From contig CAZQAE010000065.1 in assembly GCA_964591275.1 (NCBI GenBank), positions 1 through 28,297 of the forward strand: a DNA stretch of 28,297 nt. The letters run 5' to 3'. The position numbers and the translations under genes are program-made. The notes under the pieces were generated by a model, which ran no database searches, was not told the DNA's origin, and saw only the letters and a program-made list of their open reading frames with translations. Below are positions 16,281-25,082 of the stretch, piece after piece. The first letter of the stretch is position 1. Each line of letters begins with the position of its first letter. Source of the DNA: G963674685 sp964591275. GTDB taxonomy: Bacteria; Lernaellota; Lernaellaia; JACKCT01.

Positions 16281-17042
16281 ATGCTCGGAGTCCTGAAACC
16301 TATTATCGAGTTCATCGCGGAAATCGGACGCATCATTTTATTTCTGCTGACTGCTCTCAGGCAGGTTTTCACACGGCGACCGGTTTACGAAGAGACTCTT
16401 CGCCAGACTTGGTTCGTAGGCGTCGAAACCATGCCGATGGTTATTGTGATCGCTACTTTCATCGGCACCAACCTCGCCTTGCAGGGTTACCACGCTTTCG
16501 CACAAATCAGCGGACAATCCCTCGTCGGCATCTTCGTGGCTCTGGCCGGTTTTCGTGAGATGGCGCCCATTGTCGCCGGTATCTGCCTGGCGACGAAAGT
16601 GGGCGCTTCCATTGCCTCGGAAATCGCCGTCATGCGCATTAAGGAGCAGATCGACGCCATGGAAGTGATGGCCGTCAACCCCTACTGGTTCATCATCGCC
16701 CCGCGCTTTCTGGCCATTATTTTTTGTGCGCCGCTCATGATAATATTTGCAAATTTCTTCTGCATGCTTTCGGGTTACGTCGTCGCCGTCTATCAATTGG
16801 GAATCGATCCGACGTCCTACCTAACAACGGTGACCACGCATCTGGAAGTGCTGGACATCGGATACAGTATCATTAAAGGTTGCGTTTTCGGTTTGGTGAT
16901 TTGCCTCTTGTCCTGCTATTACGGTTTCAACGCGAGTATGGGAGCAGAAGGCGTCGGCGCAGCCAGCAACCGGGCCATCGTGACGTCCTGCCTGACCTGC
17001 TTTGTCGCCAATGTTTATATGACGCAGGTGATGTACGGATGA
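16281..17042 (+). CDS. mlaE: MlaE-family lipid ABC transporter permease (second copy)
   Basis: Protein of 253 aa. It has the same family core as its neighbour: ETMPMVIVIATFIGTNLALQ, GFREMAPIVAGICLATKVGA, SIASEIAVMRIKEQIDAMEV, MAVNPYWFIIAPRFLAI, and the terminal YYGFNASMGAEGVGAASNRA. RIKEQIDAMEVMAVNP is the coupling helix. It begins 2 bases after the first mlaE and overlaps mlaF by ATGA, so all are probably made in fixed ratio. Two distinct permeases with one ATPase and one MCE protein suggest a heterodimeric channel rather than the MlaE homodimer of E. coli. Confidence 0.88.
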   Translation: MLGVLKPIIEFIAEIGRIILFLLTALRQVFTRRPVYEETLRQTWFVGVETMPMVIVIATFIGTNLALQGYHAFAQISGQSLVGIFVALAGFREMAPIVAGICLATKVGASIASEIAVMRIKEQIDAMEVMAVNPYWFIIAPRFLAIIFCAPLMIIFANFFCMLSGYVVAVYQLGIDPTSYLTTVTTHLEVLDIGYSIIKGCVFGLVICLLSCYYGFNASMGAEGVGAASNRAIVTSCLTCFVANVYMTQVMYG

Positions 17043-17803
17043 TAAGCGTTAAAAACCTTTCAAAAAGCTTCGGCGACCATCTTGTTCTCAAGGAAGTAAG
17101 TCTGCGCTTTGAAGAAGGCAAAACAACCGTCATCATCGGTCCTTCGGGCCATGGCAAAAGCGTACTCATCCGGCACATCGTCGGTTTGCTCAAACCCGAC
17201 TCGGGAGACATTTTTCTCAAAGGTCTCGCCAAGCCCCTCAATAAACTCGGGGATAACGACTTGTTTGAAACGCGCAAGCGCTTCGGAATGCTCTTTCAGG
17301 AAGGGGCTCTATTCGACTCCATAACGGTGGGGGAAAACGTCGCCTTTCCCCTAAAAAGACATACGAAAAAAAGCGTTAAAGAGATTGAAGAGATTGTGGA
17401 AAGCAAACTCACAGCAGTCGGAATGCCCGGCATCCGCGCCCAAATGCCATCCACGCTCTCCGGTGGAATGAAAAAGCGCGTGGGGCTTGCCAGGGCCATC
17501 GTCATGGAGCCTGAGATTGTCATTTTCGACGAGCCGACCTCGGGGCTGGACCCGATCACCGCCGACGCCATCGACGAACTCATCATGAATCTGAAAACCA
17601 CGCTGGGGATAACCTTCATCGTCATCAGTCACGACATCCACAGCGCATTCAAAATTGCGGACAATATCGGCCTGCTCTACCAGGGTCGCCTCGTCGAATT
17701 TGGAAGCCGACGGGCGCTGGCCGAATCTGAGAACCCGATTGTACGCCATTTTTTCGCCAGGAATTTCCAAAGCCCCACGAAATGGATAAGGAAAGTCACA
17801 TGA
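17039..17803 (+). CDS. mlaF: MlaF-type ABC ATPase
   Basis: Protein of 254 aa, start at the ATGA overlap with the upstream permease. It powers phospholipid transport by the MlaE permeases. All ABC motifs are intact: Walker A GPSGHGKS, Q-loop LFQEGALFDS, signature LSGGMKKRVGLARA, Walker B IVIFDEPTSGLDP and the His switch in VISHD. MLFQEGALFDSITVGENVAF is the hallmark of the MlaF/Ttg2A subgroup. Its stop overlaps the start of the MCE gene by ATGA. Confidence 0.93.
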   Translation: MISVKNLSKSFGDHLVLKEVSLRFEEGKTTVIIGPSGHGKSVLIRHIVGLLKPDSGDIFLKGLAKPLNKLGDNDLFETRKRFGMLFQEGALFDSITVGENVAFPLKRHTKKSVKEIEEIVESKLTAVGMPGIRAQMPSTLSGGMKKRVGLARAIVMEPEIVIFDEPTSGLDPITADAIDELIMNLKTTLGITFIVISHDIHSAFKIADNIGLLYQGRLVEFGSRRALAESENPIVRHFFARNFQSPTKWIRKVT

Positions 17804-18756
17804 GCAAAAAACTCCGAATGGAAATAGGCCTTGGATTGCTGATTCTCACCGGCGCGGTCGTGATGGCCTACATGGCCATCAAGGTCAAGAGCATCGATAT
17901 CGGCAAGGCGGTAACTTTCTATTGCCTTTTCGACAATGCCTCCGGAATCGTCAAAGACAGCGCGGTGATGGTCGCCGGCGTCAAGGTGGGAACGGTCGGG
18001 AAGATATCCGTGGATTTCGACAAAGCCAAAATGGCCCTTCGCATAGATCCGGCAGCGCAAATCCGCACCGACGCCACAGCCATCATCAGGTCCAAAGGCT
18101 TGCTCGGCGAAAAGTTCGTGGAAATCGCACCCCAATCCAAGACCGCTCCAATCCTTGAGGACGGCGGCAGGATTGAAAAAACCTTCACTCCCATGGAAAT
18201 CGACCAGGTGATAGGCGAAATCGGCCCGATTCTCACGAGCATGGAAAGCGATATGGAACCTATCGGAAAATCCCTTCACAAGGTAGCCGCCGCGCTGGCG
18301 ACGGCCATAGAGGAAAACGAAGGCAAGCTAGGCCCCATGATGAAAGACATGCGCGAACTGCTGGGGACTTTCAATCATGCCGTGACGAAAAACGATGCGC
18401 GCCTGTCTCCCATCATCGCCAACATGGATCGCCTGCTCGCCGATTCCAGATACATCGTCGCCGGGCGCCGCAACGAAATCGCCCAGATCATAACAAATAT
18501 GAACGGCATCACACAGGAGATATCAGACCATTACCTCTCGTTGACCCAGGAAATGAAGACGCTGATAAGCAACATGTCCGAAGCATCCAATTCATTTCCA
18601 GGCGCCGCAAAGAATCTCGATCAAGTCTCCGTAAAGATGAGCAAGACAATCGACATGCTTAACGTGATCCTGGCGAAGGTCGAAAAAGTTGACGGTAAGG
18701 AAATAAGAAAGTTGTTGCAGGAAGAGGGCGTAACTATCAACATCGGCAGTTATTGA
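17800..18756 (+). CDS. mlaD: MCE-domain lipid-binding protein (MlaD-like)
   Basis: Protein of 318 aa; start ATG 17800 fits AAGGAAAG upstream and the ATGA overlap with mlaF (the in-frame ATG at 17782 is an alternative). The N-terminal helix LGLLILTGAVVMAYMAI anchors it to the inner membrane. The single MCE domain covers about 34-115 (VTFYCLFDNASGIVKDSAVM, VAGVKVGTVGKI, IRTDATAIIRSKGLLGEKFV). The remaining roughly 200 residues are helical, with heptad-like hydrophobics, longer than in E. coli MlaD (183 aa). Such tails form a needle or tube reaching towards the outer membrane in PqiB- and Mce-like proteins. No MlaB STAS protein, MlaC carrier or MlaA lipoprotein is encoded nearby; the long tail might replace the soluble carrier. 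Confidence 0.88.
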   Translation: MSKKLRMEIGLGLLILTGAVVMAYMAIKVKSIDIGKAVTFYCLFDNASGIVKDSAVMVAGVKVGTVGKISVDFDKAKMALRIDPAAQIRTDATAIIRSKGLLGEKFVEIAPQSKTAPILEDGGRIEKTFTPMEIDQVIGEIGPILTSMESDMEPIGKSLHKVAAALATAIEENEGKLGPMMKDMRELLGTFNHAVTKNDARLSPIIANMDRLLADSRYIVAGRRNEIAQIITNMNGITQEISDHYLSLTQEMKTLISNMSEASNSFPGAAKNLDQVSVKMSKTIDMLNVILAKVEKVDGKEIRKLLQEEGVTINIGSY

Positions 18757-18794
18757 AATTTGCCCGCACAGGCTCAAGCCCGAACAAAACATAG

Positions 18795-18825
18795 AATTCA
18801 ATGAGAACAATAAGTTCTTGGAATT
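18795..18825 (+). terminator. Weak stem-loop after the mla operon
   Basis: AATTC (18795-18799) pairs with GAATT (18821-18825), and inside it AGAAC pairs with GTTCT around an AATAA loop, with unpaired bases between the two stems. TATTTTTCTTT follows a few bases downstream. The stem is AT-rich and bulged, so this is only a possible terminator 39 bases after the MCE gene. Confidence 0.3.
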
Positions 18826-18942
18826 ACGATATTTTTCTTTCAAGTATTTAGGACGCATCATTGTTACAAAAAATTATCAAAATACCGGAAAGAAAGCGCC
18901 TCGCTTGTTCAGATCGGATTACTCGTTTTGAATCTCATATTC

Positions 18943-18951
18943 TGATATATT
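18943..18951 (+). promoter_or_regulatory. Possible extended -10 promoter for the FG-GAP gene
   Basis: TGATATATT matches an extended -10 element (TGN followed by a 5/6 match to TATAAT). No good -35 hexamer lies 16-18 bases upstream, which extended -10 promoters tolerate. It is about 75 bases before the GTG start at 19028, in an AT-rich intergenic region. Based on this match only. Confidence 0.35.
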
Positions 18952-19027
18952 CATCGTAGATTTGATGCGTTTCATAATGCTTTTGATGTAGCTTTTCAGG
19001 GGCGAGCTAAATATAAGGAGGATCATT

Positions 19028-22000
19028 GTGGTTTTTTCCTTTCTCGATCGCTCTGCTTCGCGCCTGATTATTTCTTTCTTCCTTGCCATATCCGCCCTTT
19101 TGTTAGTGGCGAAACACGCCGTGGCGGAGCCGCGCTTTATTGGAACACGGCTTTTAAAAGTGGGAGATGGTCCAAACTCCGTGGCTGTGGGCGATCTGAA
19201 CGGCGACACCTTTCTGGATCTGGCCGTGGCGAATGTAAATAGTGACGACGTATCGATTCTCCTGGGAAATGGCGTCGGTTCATTTGCGGCCGCTGTTAAC
19301 TACGAAGTGGGGGATTACCCTCGGTCCGTGACCGTGGCCGACCTGAACGGCGACACGTTCCCGGATCTGGCCGTGGCGATTGCTGGGGATGGCAATGTAT
19401 CGATCCTCCTGGGAAATGGCGACGGTTCATTTGCGGCAGCTGCTAACTACGAAGTGGGGAGTTACCCTCGGTCCGTGGCAGTGGGCGATCTGAACGGCGA
19501 CACATATCCGGATCTGGCCGTGGCGATTGGAGGGGATGACAACGTATCGATCCTCCTGGGAAATGGCGACGGTTCATTTGCGGCAGCTGCTAACTACGAA
19601 GTNNNNNNNNNNNNNNNNNNNNNNNNNNNNNNNNNNNNNNNNNNNNNNNNNNNNNNNNNNNNNNNNNNNNNNNNNNNNNNNNNNNNNNNNNNNNNNNNNN
19701 NNACGGCGGTAAACTACGATGTGGAAACTGATCCTAATTCCGTGGCAGTGGCCGACTTTGACGGTGACACTTTTTCGGATCTGGCCGTGGCGAATGAAGG
19801 GGATAATAGCATCTCGATCCTCCTGGGAAACGGCGACGGATTTTTTGCGACGGCGGTAAACTACGATGTGGAAACTGATCCTAATTCCGTGGCAGTGGCC
19901 GACTTGAATGGTGACACTTTCCCCGATCTGGCTGTGGCGAATAGTGGGGATGACAACGTATCGATCCTCCTGGGAAGCGGCAGTGGCGCCTTTGTGGCGG
20001 CTGTTAACTACGAGGCGGGGCATTCCCCTCGGTCCGTGACTGTGGGCGATCTGAACGGCGACACTTTCCCGGACCTGGCTGTGGCGAATGTATATAGTGA
20101 CGTTATATCGATCCTGCTGGGAAACGGAGTCGGAACCTATAAGATGACGCCAAGCTACGAAGTAGGAATTTTCCCATCTTCGCTAGCCGTGGCCGACCTA
20201 AACAATGATTCCATTCCGGATCTGGCGACGGCGAATTTCTTAAGTTCCAATGTTTCAACGCTCATGGGAACCGGCGACGGCGTCTTTGCGGAGACAGTCA
20301 ACTATAACGCGGAACTAGGACCTTTTTCCTTAGCCGTGGCCGACCTGAACGGTGATTCCCTTCCTGATATGGTTGTAGCAAATGCCATGAGTAACCAAAT
20401 ATCGATCCTTCCGGGAGAAGGCGATGGTTTCTATTCAGCGGCGCAAAACTACGGTGCGGAGCTTTCTCCCTCCGCAGTGGCCGTGGCCGATTTTAACGGC
20501 GACACTTTTCCGGATCTGGCCGTGGCGAATTTTGCAAGTGACGACATATCGATCCTCGATGGAAGCGGCGATGGCGCCTTTGCAACACCTGTTAACTACG
20601 AGGCGGGGCCTTCACCTCGATCCGTAACCGTAGCCGATCTCAACGGCGACGCCTTCTCGGATATTGCCGTTTCGAATGGGTACGACACCGTTTCCGTCCT
20701 GATGGGAAGGAGCGACGGCACATTCTCACCAGTTGTATCGTATTGCGTGGGATTGTGGCCATCCGCCATAGCCGCAGCCGATTTGAATGGCGACGCCCTT
20801 ACGGATTTGGCCGTCACAAATCGAGAAAGCGACAATGTCATGATCCTCCGGGGAATCGGCAATGGCGCTTTTTCGGCGACAGCAAACTACGGCGCAGGAA
20901 AAGATCCACGTTCTATAACCGTGGCCGACTTTAATGGCGACGCTTTTCCGGATCTGGCTGTGGCGAATGTATATAGTGACGTTATATCGATCCTCCTGGG
21001 AAACGGCGATGGCGCTTTTGAGTTGGCGCAAAACTTCGCTGTCGGAGATTCGCCTTACTTCGTAACCGCATCCGACTTTAACGACGACACCTTACCGGAC
21101 TTGGTTGCGGTGAATATAGATAGTGACGATATATCGATCCTCCTGGGAAACGGCGATGGCACTTTTGCTACGGCAGTAATCTACGAGGTGGGGACTTCAC
21201 CACGGTCCGCGACCGTGGGCGATCTGAATGGTGACACTTTCCCGGATCTGGCTGTACCGAATTATGCGAATAACAGCCTGTCGATCCTCCTTGGAAATGG
21301 CGACGGAACATTTGCAGACACGCTGTATGATGGAGTGATAGAGGGACCAAAGTCAATTGCGACGGCTGACCTGAACGGCGATGCCATACCAGATATGGCC
21401 ATAACGAGTAGTACCGACGATTCAGTGTCTATTCTTCTCGGAAACGGCGACGGAACGTTTACTTCGGCAAATACATACGAGGTAGGTGACTATCCTAAGC
21501 AAGTAGTTTTGGCCGACCTCAACCTAGACTTTTTTTGGGATATCGTCATACTAAATGGTAGTAGTTACGATATATCAATACTTCTGGGTAACGGCGATGG
21601 TACATTTGCGACGGTTGCCAGCTACCGAGCCAGCTATCCCCCTCTATACCTGGCCGTTGAGGATTTAAACGGCGACACATTTCCTGACCTCGTTGTGACG
21701 AAAATGTATAACAACGAAATCTCTATTCTCTTGGGAACCGGCGACGGTGCGTTTGACGAATCAGTTCGTTACGACGTTGGAAGTATCCCCACATCCGTAG
21801 TGATATATGATCTTAATGGCGACGCGAATCCAGATATCGCAGTAACGAATTCTTCCGATGACAATATATCGATCTTCCTGGGAAATGGCGACGGCACATT
21901 CCCGACGCCAACAAGCTACAAGGTCGGAAGGGCACCTTCCGCCGTAACCATAGCCGACCTGGATCAGGACGCTATTTTGGATTTGGCCATCGCTAACTGT

Positions 22001-22726
22001 GAAAGCAAAAGCGTGTCTATTCTCTTGGGAAGCGGAGATGGAGAATTTGCGGAGGCATTTGATTACAGGCTGGGGAATTGTCCTTCCTCCGTAGTCGCAA
22101 CCGACCTGAACGAAGATACTTTTCCGGATCTGGCTGTGGCGAATTTTGCAAGCAACACCGTATCAATCCTTTTCAATGACTCTTGTGATCCCATGGAGTG
22201 TATGGCCAATGGAGGTTGCGTATTTGACGGTGAAATCAATCCCGAAAATCCCTGTGAAATTTGCGATATTTCAAGATCCCGAATTTCCTGGTCATACAAG
22301 GACGACGGCGCGTTTTGCGACGACGGCCTTTGGTGTACAGGCAACGATGCTTGCTTAGGCGGTGCTTGTTCTTTTCACGAATATTCCGATGGCGCGCGTT
22401 GCGACGACGGCGTGGATTGCACGGACGACTCCTGCGACGAATCCAATCATTTCTGCGAAAACAGTCCCAACGACGCCATTTGCGAAGACGGGATTTGGTG
22501 CAACGGAGCAGAAACCTGCGACGCAGAAGGGGGCGAGTGCATCCATTCTGGCAACCCGTGCGACGAGAGCGAGATTTGCATCGAGAACACCGACGCCTGC
22601 GTCCCGTTGACGGACGACGACATTGACGATGACGTTGATGATGATGCCAACGATGACATTGATGATGACAATGCAGATGACGACGCAGACAACAATAATG
22701 GCGACAGCGGCTGCTGCGGCCGCTAA
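19028..22726 (+). CDS. Secreted FG-GAP/VCBS propeller protein with Cys-rich, Asp-rich CCG tail
   Basis: About 1,232 codons as drawn, but true length is unknown because 100 N (19603-19702) interrupt it. The GTG start is supported by AAGGAGG six bases upstream and a signal peptide ending HAVA. About 20 repeats of about 49 aa follow, each with DLNGDTFPDLAVAN-like calcium loops (DxNxDxxxD) and an ILLGNGDG turn. These are FG-GAP/VCBS units that build seven-bladed propellers as in integrin-type adhesins, so roughly three propellers. From about base 22180 the protein changes to a Cys-rich region (DGLWCTGNDACL, DGIWCNGAETCD, CIHSGNPC, NTDACVP), then about 30 residues of Asp/Asn/Ala, and ends GCCGR (22709-22723). 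No transmembrane helix follows the acidic stretch. The likely role is surface adhesion or matrix; the tail is probably for anchoring. The last module is shared with the protein at 24042-25082. Confidence 0.88.
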   Translation: MVFSFLDRSASRLIISFFLAISALLLVAKHAVAEPRFIGTRLLKVGDGPNSVAVGDLNGDTFLDLAVANVNSDDVSILLGNGVGSFAAAVNYEVGDYPRSVTVADLNGDTFPDLAVAIAGDGNVSILLGNGDGSFAAAANYEVGSYPRSVAVGDLNGDTYPDLAVAIGGDDNVSILLGNGDGSFAAAANYEXXXXXXXXXXXXXXXXXXXXXXXXXXXXXXXXXXTAVNYDVETDPNSVAVADFDGDTFSDLAVANEGDNSISILLGNGDGFFATAVNYDVETDPNSVAVADLNGDTFPDLAVANSGDDNVSILLGSGSGAFVAAVNYEAGHSPRSVTVGDLNGDTFPDLAVANVYSDVISILLGNGVGTYKMTPSYEVGIFPSSLAVADLNNDSIPDLATANFLSSNVSTLMGTGDGVFAETVNYNAELGPFSLAVADLNGDSLPDMVVANAMSNQISILPGEGDGFYSAAQNYGAELSPSAVAVADFNGDTFPDLAVANFASDDISILDGSGDGAFATPVNYEAGPSPRSVTVADLNGDAFSDIAVSNGYDTVSVLMGRSDGTFSPVVSYCVGLWPSAIAAADLNGDALTDLAVTNRESDNVMILRGIGNGAFSATANYGAGKDPRSITVADFNGDAFPDLAVANVYSDVISILLGNGDGAFELAQNFAVGDSPYFVTASDFNDDTLPDLVAVNIDSDDISILLGNGDGTFATAVIYEVGTSPRSATVGDLNGDTFPDLAVPNYANNSLSILLGNGDGTFADTLYDGVIEGPKSIATADLNGDAIPDMAITSSTDDSVSILLGNGDGTFTSANTYEVGDYPKQVVLADLNLDFFWDIVILNGSSYDISILLGNGDGTFATVASYRASYPPLYLAVEDLNGDTFPDLVVTKMYNNEISILLGTGDGAFDESVRYDVGSIPTSVVIYDLNGDANPDIAVTNSSDDNISIFLGNGDGTFPTPTSYKVGRAPSAVTIADLDQDAILDLAIANCESKSVSILLGSGDGEFAEAFDYRLGNCPSSVVATDLNEDTFPDLAVANFASNTVSILFNDSCDPMECMANGGCVFDGEINPENPCEICDISRSRISWSYKDDGAFCDDGLWCTGNDACLGGACSFHEYSDGARCDDGVDCTDDSCDESNHFCENSPNDAICEDGIWCNGAETCDAEGGECIHSGNPCDESEICIENTDACVPLTDDDIDDDVDDDANDDIDDDNADDDADNNNGDSGCCGR
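19163..22176 (+). repeat. Coding tandem repeat, 147-nt period (FG-GAP units)
   Basis: About 20 visible units of 49 codons. Those nearest the gap are almost identical at the DNA level: the block starting CGATCCTCCTGGGAAATGG at 19401 recurs at 19548, exactly 147 bases later. Copies towards the 3' end are much more diverged. This indicates recent expansion of the 5' units within an older array. Confidence 0.92.
19603..19702. other. Assembly gap of 100 N inside the FG-GAP gene
   Basis: Exactly 100 N with near-identical 147-nt repeats on both sides, so it is a placeholder for an unknown number of units. The frame happens to read through because of the arbitrary filler length; 100 is not a multiple of three. 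Continuity of the two parts as one gene rests on matching repeats, not on the apparent open frame. Confidence 0.97.
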
Positions 22727-22851
22727 CACTGAGTCTGACTTGATTTCCCCAGGCGCCGGAAGTATGCTTTTTTTGAGCTGATTGAATCAAAAAAGCAAAG
22801 CGACGCCATGTGATTTTCTCTTGCGCGGGTTTTGAAAAAGAGGCCAAACAA

Positions 22852-24012
22852 ATGCGTAAATTCCGCCATTTAACATTCATAATGGCGCTTCGTCCGACGC
22901 CGATGATTCTTCTCGCATGTCTCCTGTGCTTGTGTGTTGGAATGGGTTTGGCGTCCGCCGACGACAGGCCGGGAACGCGCGCTCTCGGCGAAGTCATGGG
23001 CGACGCGATGGATCCGAAACGCGACGCGCCCGTTGCAGGACTAAGCGTCAATCTTTTTGACATCAGTGATACGCCTCTGGACTCGGCGACAACGGACGCC
23101 GAGGGGAAATTTGCTTTCGCCAATCTCGATGAGGGTGATTATTATCTCGTCGTAAACGATCTAAATTATCACTACCTGAAATTACATTTCAGCATTGACA
23201 GCGACGCCCTGATTCAGCTTCCACCGGTGTGGTGCGTTCCCGAACCCCTTATTCTGAAAGGCGATACACGCGGTAGCGTGATCGACGTGCTGAGCGGCGA
23301 CCATCTCGACGCCGTAGATATGGAGTTTCGCCGCGGCATCGATCCTCCCGACACTGAACCGGTCGTTTTCACAACGCAAACTTCCGGTGGAATGGGCAAC
23401 TACTACTATGACGCCCTGGACCTGGACGCTGGCGTGTACACTGTCAGCGCTTCCAAGGCGGGCTACCGCGACGGCTATTTTCATATCTACATTCTCGGAG
23501 GAGAGCACATCGAGCCGCAAAACGGCGTCCTGTCGCCGATCATGGAAGGCGATGACATGCGGATCGTCCTAACATGGGGGATCATTCCAGCCGACCTGGA
23601 TTCCCACCTCTGGCCGCCGGATCCCTTCGGCGCGGGCAAGGTCCATCTCTACTTCGATGTTCTTGGCTCGCACCCCTGGGGCTCATATTTTAATCTCGAC
23701 CTGGACGACCAGGATCAATATGGACCGGAAACAACAACCATTCATCAGTGGGAGCCGGCCACATACTGCTTTTTCATCCATGACTACACATTCCAATTTC
23801 TGCCCGTGTCATTGCTCCTGTCCTATTCAGGCGCGCGCGTTACCGTCCTGACGGCGACCGATACGCACGTGTTCTACGTGACGCCCAACTCCATCGGAAC
23901 CGGATGGTTTGTATTTACAGTGGACGGCGCAACCAAGCAGGTCACGCCGGTCAACACGTACTCCTGGGACCCGACGCCTGACATCGTCGGTCTGGAATGC
24001 CAGTTCATGTAA
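22852..24012 (+). CDS. Secreted protein with Ig-like domains and a YfaP-like C-terminal domain
   Basis: Protein of 386 aa from ATG 22852, chosen for AAAGAGG eight bases upstream; GTG 22810 and ATG 22882 are alternatives. The signal peptide ends GLASA. Residues of about 45-130 form a carboxypeptidase-regulatory-like beta-sandwich (VAGLSVNLFDISDTPLDSAT, GKFAFANLDEGDYYLVV). A second related unit covers about 140-235 (GDTRGSVIDVLSGDHL, DAGVYTVSASKAGYRDG). From about 236 to 375 it resembles YfaP/DUF2135 domains: IVLTWGIIPADLDSHLWPP, LDLDDQDQYGPETTTI, YCFFIHDYTF. Such domains occur in exported proteins of unknown ligand. It lacks the Cys-rich CCG tail of its two neighbours and lies 125 bases after the FG-GAP gene, perhaps co-transcribed. 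Confidence 0.78.
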   Translation: MRKFRHLTFIMALRPTPMILLACLLCLCVGMGLASADDRPGTRALGEVMGDAMDPKRDAPVAGLSVNLFDISDTPLDSATTDAEGKFAFANLDEGDYYLVVNDLNYHYLKLHFSIDSDALIQLPPVWCVPEPLILKGDTRGSVIDVLSGDHLDAVDMEFRRGIDPPDTEPVVFTTQTSGGMGNYYYDALDLDAGVYTVSASKAGYRDGYFHIYILGGEHIEPQNGVLSPIMEGDDMRIVLTWGIIPADLDSHLWPPDPFGAGKVHLYFDVLGSHPWGSYFNLDLDDQDQYGPETTTIHQWEPATYCFFIHDYTFQFLPVSLLLSYSGARVTVLTATDTHVFYVTPNSIGTGWFVFTVDGATKQVTPVNTYSWDPTPDIVGLECQFM

Positions 24013-24041
24013 TTTCGTTTTTTAAAGCACGAGCGTATAAA

Positions 24042-25082
24042 ATGAACACAACGAAAATACCTTTTGAAATCTTCGCGATTCTAGCCGCGCTTCTGATCGC
24101 CGGGGCGGCCAACGCCGGATTCATTGATTTCGAGGATAGAACTGACGGATTCCGCATCCAAACAACCTTTCCCGGACTCGAGTTCGCGCCTGCCGGAAGC
24201 ACGCATTGGATTTTCGGCGATTGGGCAACGACCAAATACGAAGGTCCCACGCCCGATGGACCCTATTATTCCAATGGCGAATTTTTTGCATGGATGGGCG
24301 TTGAGCAAGGTATCGGCGACATAATTTTCACCGATGGTCCGGCGACCTACTTCACTATGGGATATACCGCGCAATACATGTTGACTTTGGAGGCCTACAA
24401 CGCCCTGCATATCATGGTGGACACGCAAACCGGAATGGCGAACCTCGGAAGCGGGGAACTCGACTATCTGACCGTCAGGGGAAACGCCATTTCTTATGTG
24501 CGGATTAAAGAGGAAACAGAATTCGGAAACTATTGGATCATCGACGACATCGCCACGGATGCGATCAACATTTGCACAGGCGATGAACAGTGCGACGACA
24601 GCCTTCTCTGCAACGGTGTCGAATTGTGCCTGGACGGTGAGTGTGCTCCGGCTTCCGAATCGGTTTGTGAAGATGACGACCTTTTCTGCAACGGCAATGA
24701 AAGCTGTGACGAGATAAACGACGAATGCGTGCACTCTGGCGATCCGTGCGGCGATGACAGTATTTTCTGCAACGGCATTGAATCCTGCGATGAAGATGGC
24801 GATGAATGTAAAAGCGACGGCGACCCCTGCGTAGATGATGGCAAGTTTTGCAACGGCGACGAATTCTGCGACGAAGGTTTAAGCCGCTGCGAGCACACCG
24901 GCGACCCATGCAAAGGCGGCGAAAGCTGCGACGAACAAAGCGACGAGTGTGTTCCGATCTTCGATGACGATGACAACGTTAATGATGACCAGGACCCTGT
25001 TTCAAATGTCCCAACCGGAAACGATGAAGACGAAGAAGGATGGCCGGAAGGCAAAGTCACCGGCGGTTGCTGCGGCTGCTAA
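24042..25082 (+). CDS. Secreted jelly-roll-like protein with Cys-rich repeats and CCG tail
   Basis: Protein of 346 aa from ATG 24042, 29 bases after the preceding stop (the open frame begins at 23997). The signal peptide ends GAANA. Residues of about 25-180 form a beta-rich domain of the kind seen in PEP-CTERM-type proteins (FIDFEDRTDGF, YFTMGYTAQYMLTLEAYN, YLTVRGNAISYVRI, NYWIIDDIA); no confident family. From about 183 come four or five Cys-rich repeats of about 24 aa with the pattern DD-x-x-FCNG-x-E-x-CDE ... C-x-H-S/T-G-D-P-C. Then follow CVPIFDDDDNVNDDQD and a Gly-rich end GGCCGC (25062-25079). This C-terminal cassette matches that of the FG-GAP protein, although the N-terminal domains are unrelated. 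Likely cell-surface bound or secreted. The ribosome site is weak. Confidence 0.8.
   Translation: MNTTKIPFEIFAILAALLIAGAANAGFIDFEDRTDGFRIQTTFPGLEFAPAGSTHWIFGDWATTKYEGPTPDGPYYSNGEFFAWMGVEQGIGDIIFTDGPATYFTMGYTAQYMLTLEAYNALHIMVDTQTGMANLGSGELDYLTVRGNAISYVRIKEETEFGNYWIIDDIATDAINICTGDEQCDDSLLCNGVELCLDGECAPASESVCEDDDLFCNGNESCDEINDECVHSGDPCGDDSIFCNGIESCDEDGDECKSDGDPCVDDGKFCNGDEFCDEGLSRCEHTGDPCKGGESCDEQSDECVPIFDDDDNVNDDQDPVSNVPTGNDEDEEGWPEGKVTGGCCGC

Noticed and set aside
19028..22726. MYXO-CTERM or PEP-CTERM sorting tail on the FG-GAP protein
   Set aside because: No hydrophobic helix or basic end follows the acidic and Cys residues; the protein stops at GCCGR.
22765..22797. Inverted repeat TGCTTTTTT / AAAAAAGCA as terminator
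   Set aside because: The stem is almost entirely A-T with a 15-base loop and no following U-tract; it may be chance in an AT-rich patch.
22236..23123. Minus-strand frame rich in Arg and Cys
   Set aside because: It is the complement of the GAC/GAT-rich acidic linker and Cys codons of the FG-GAP gene and crosses an intergenic region.
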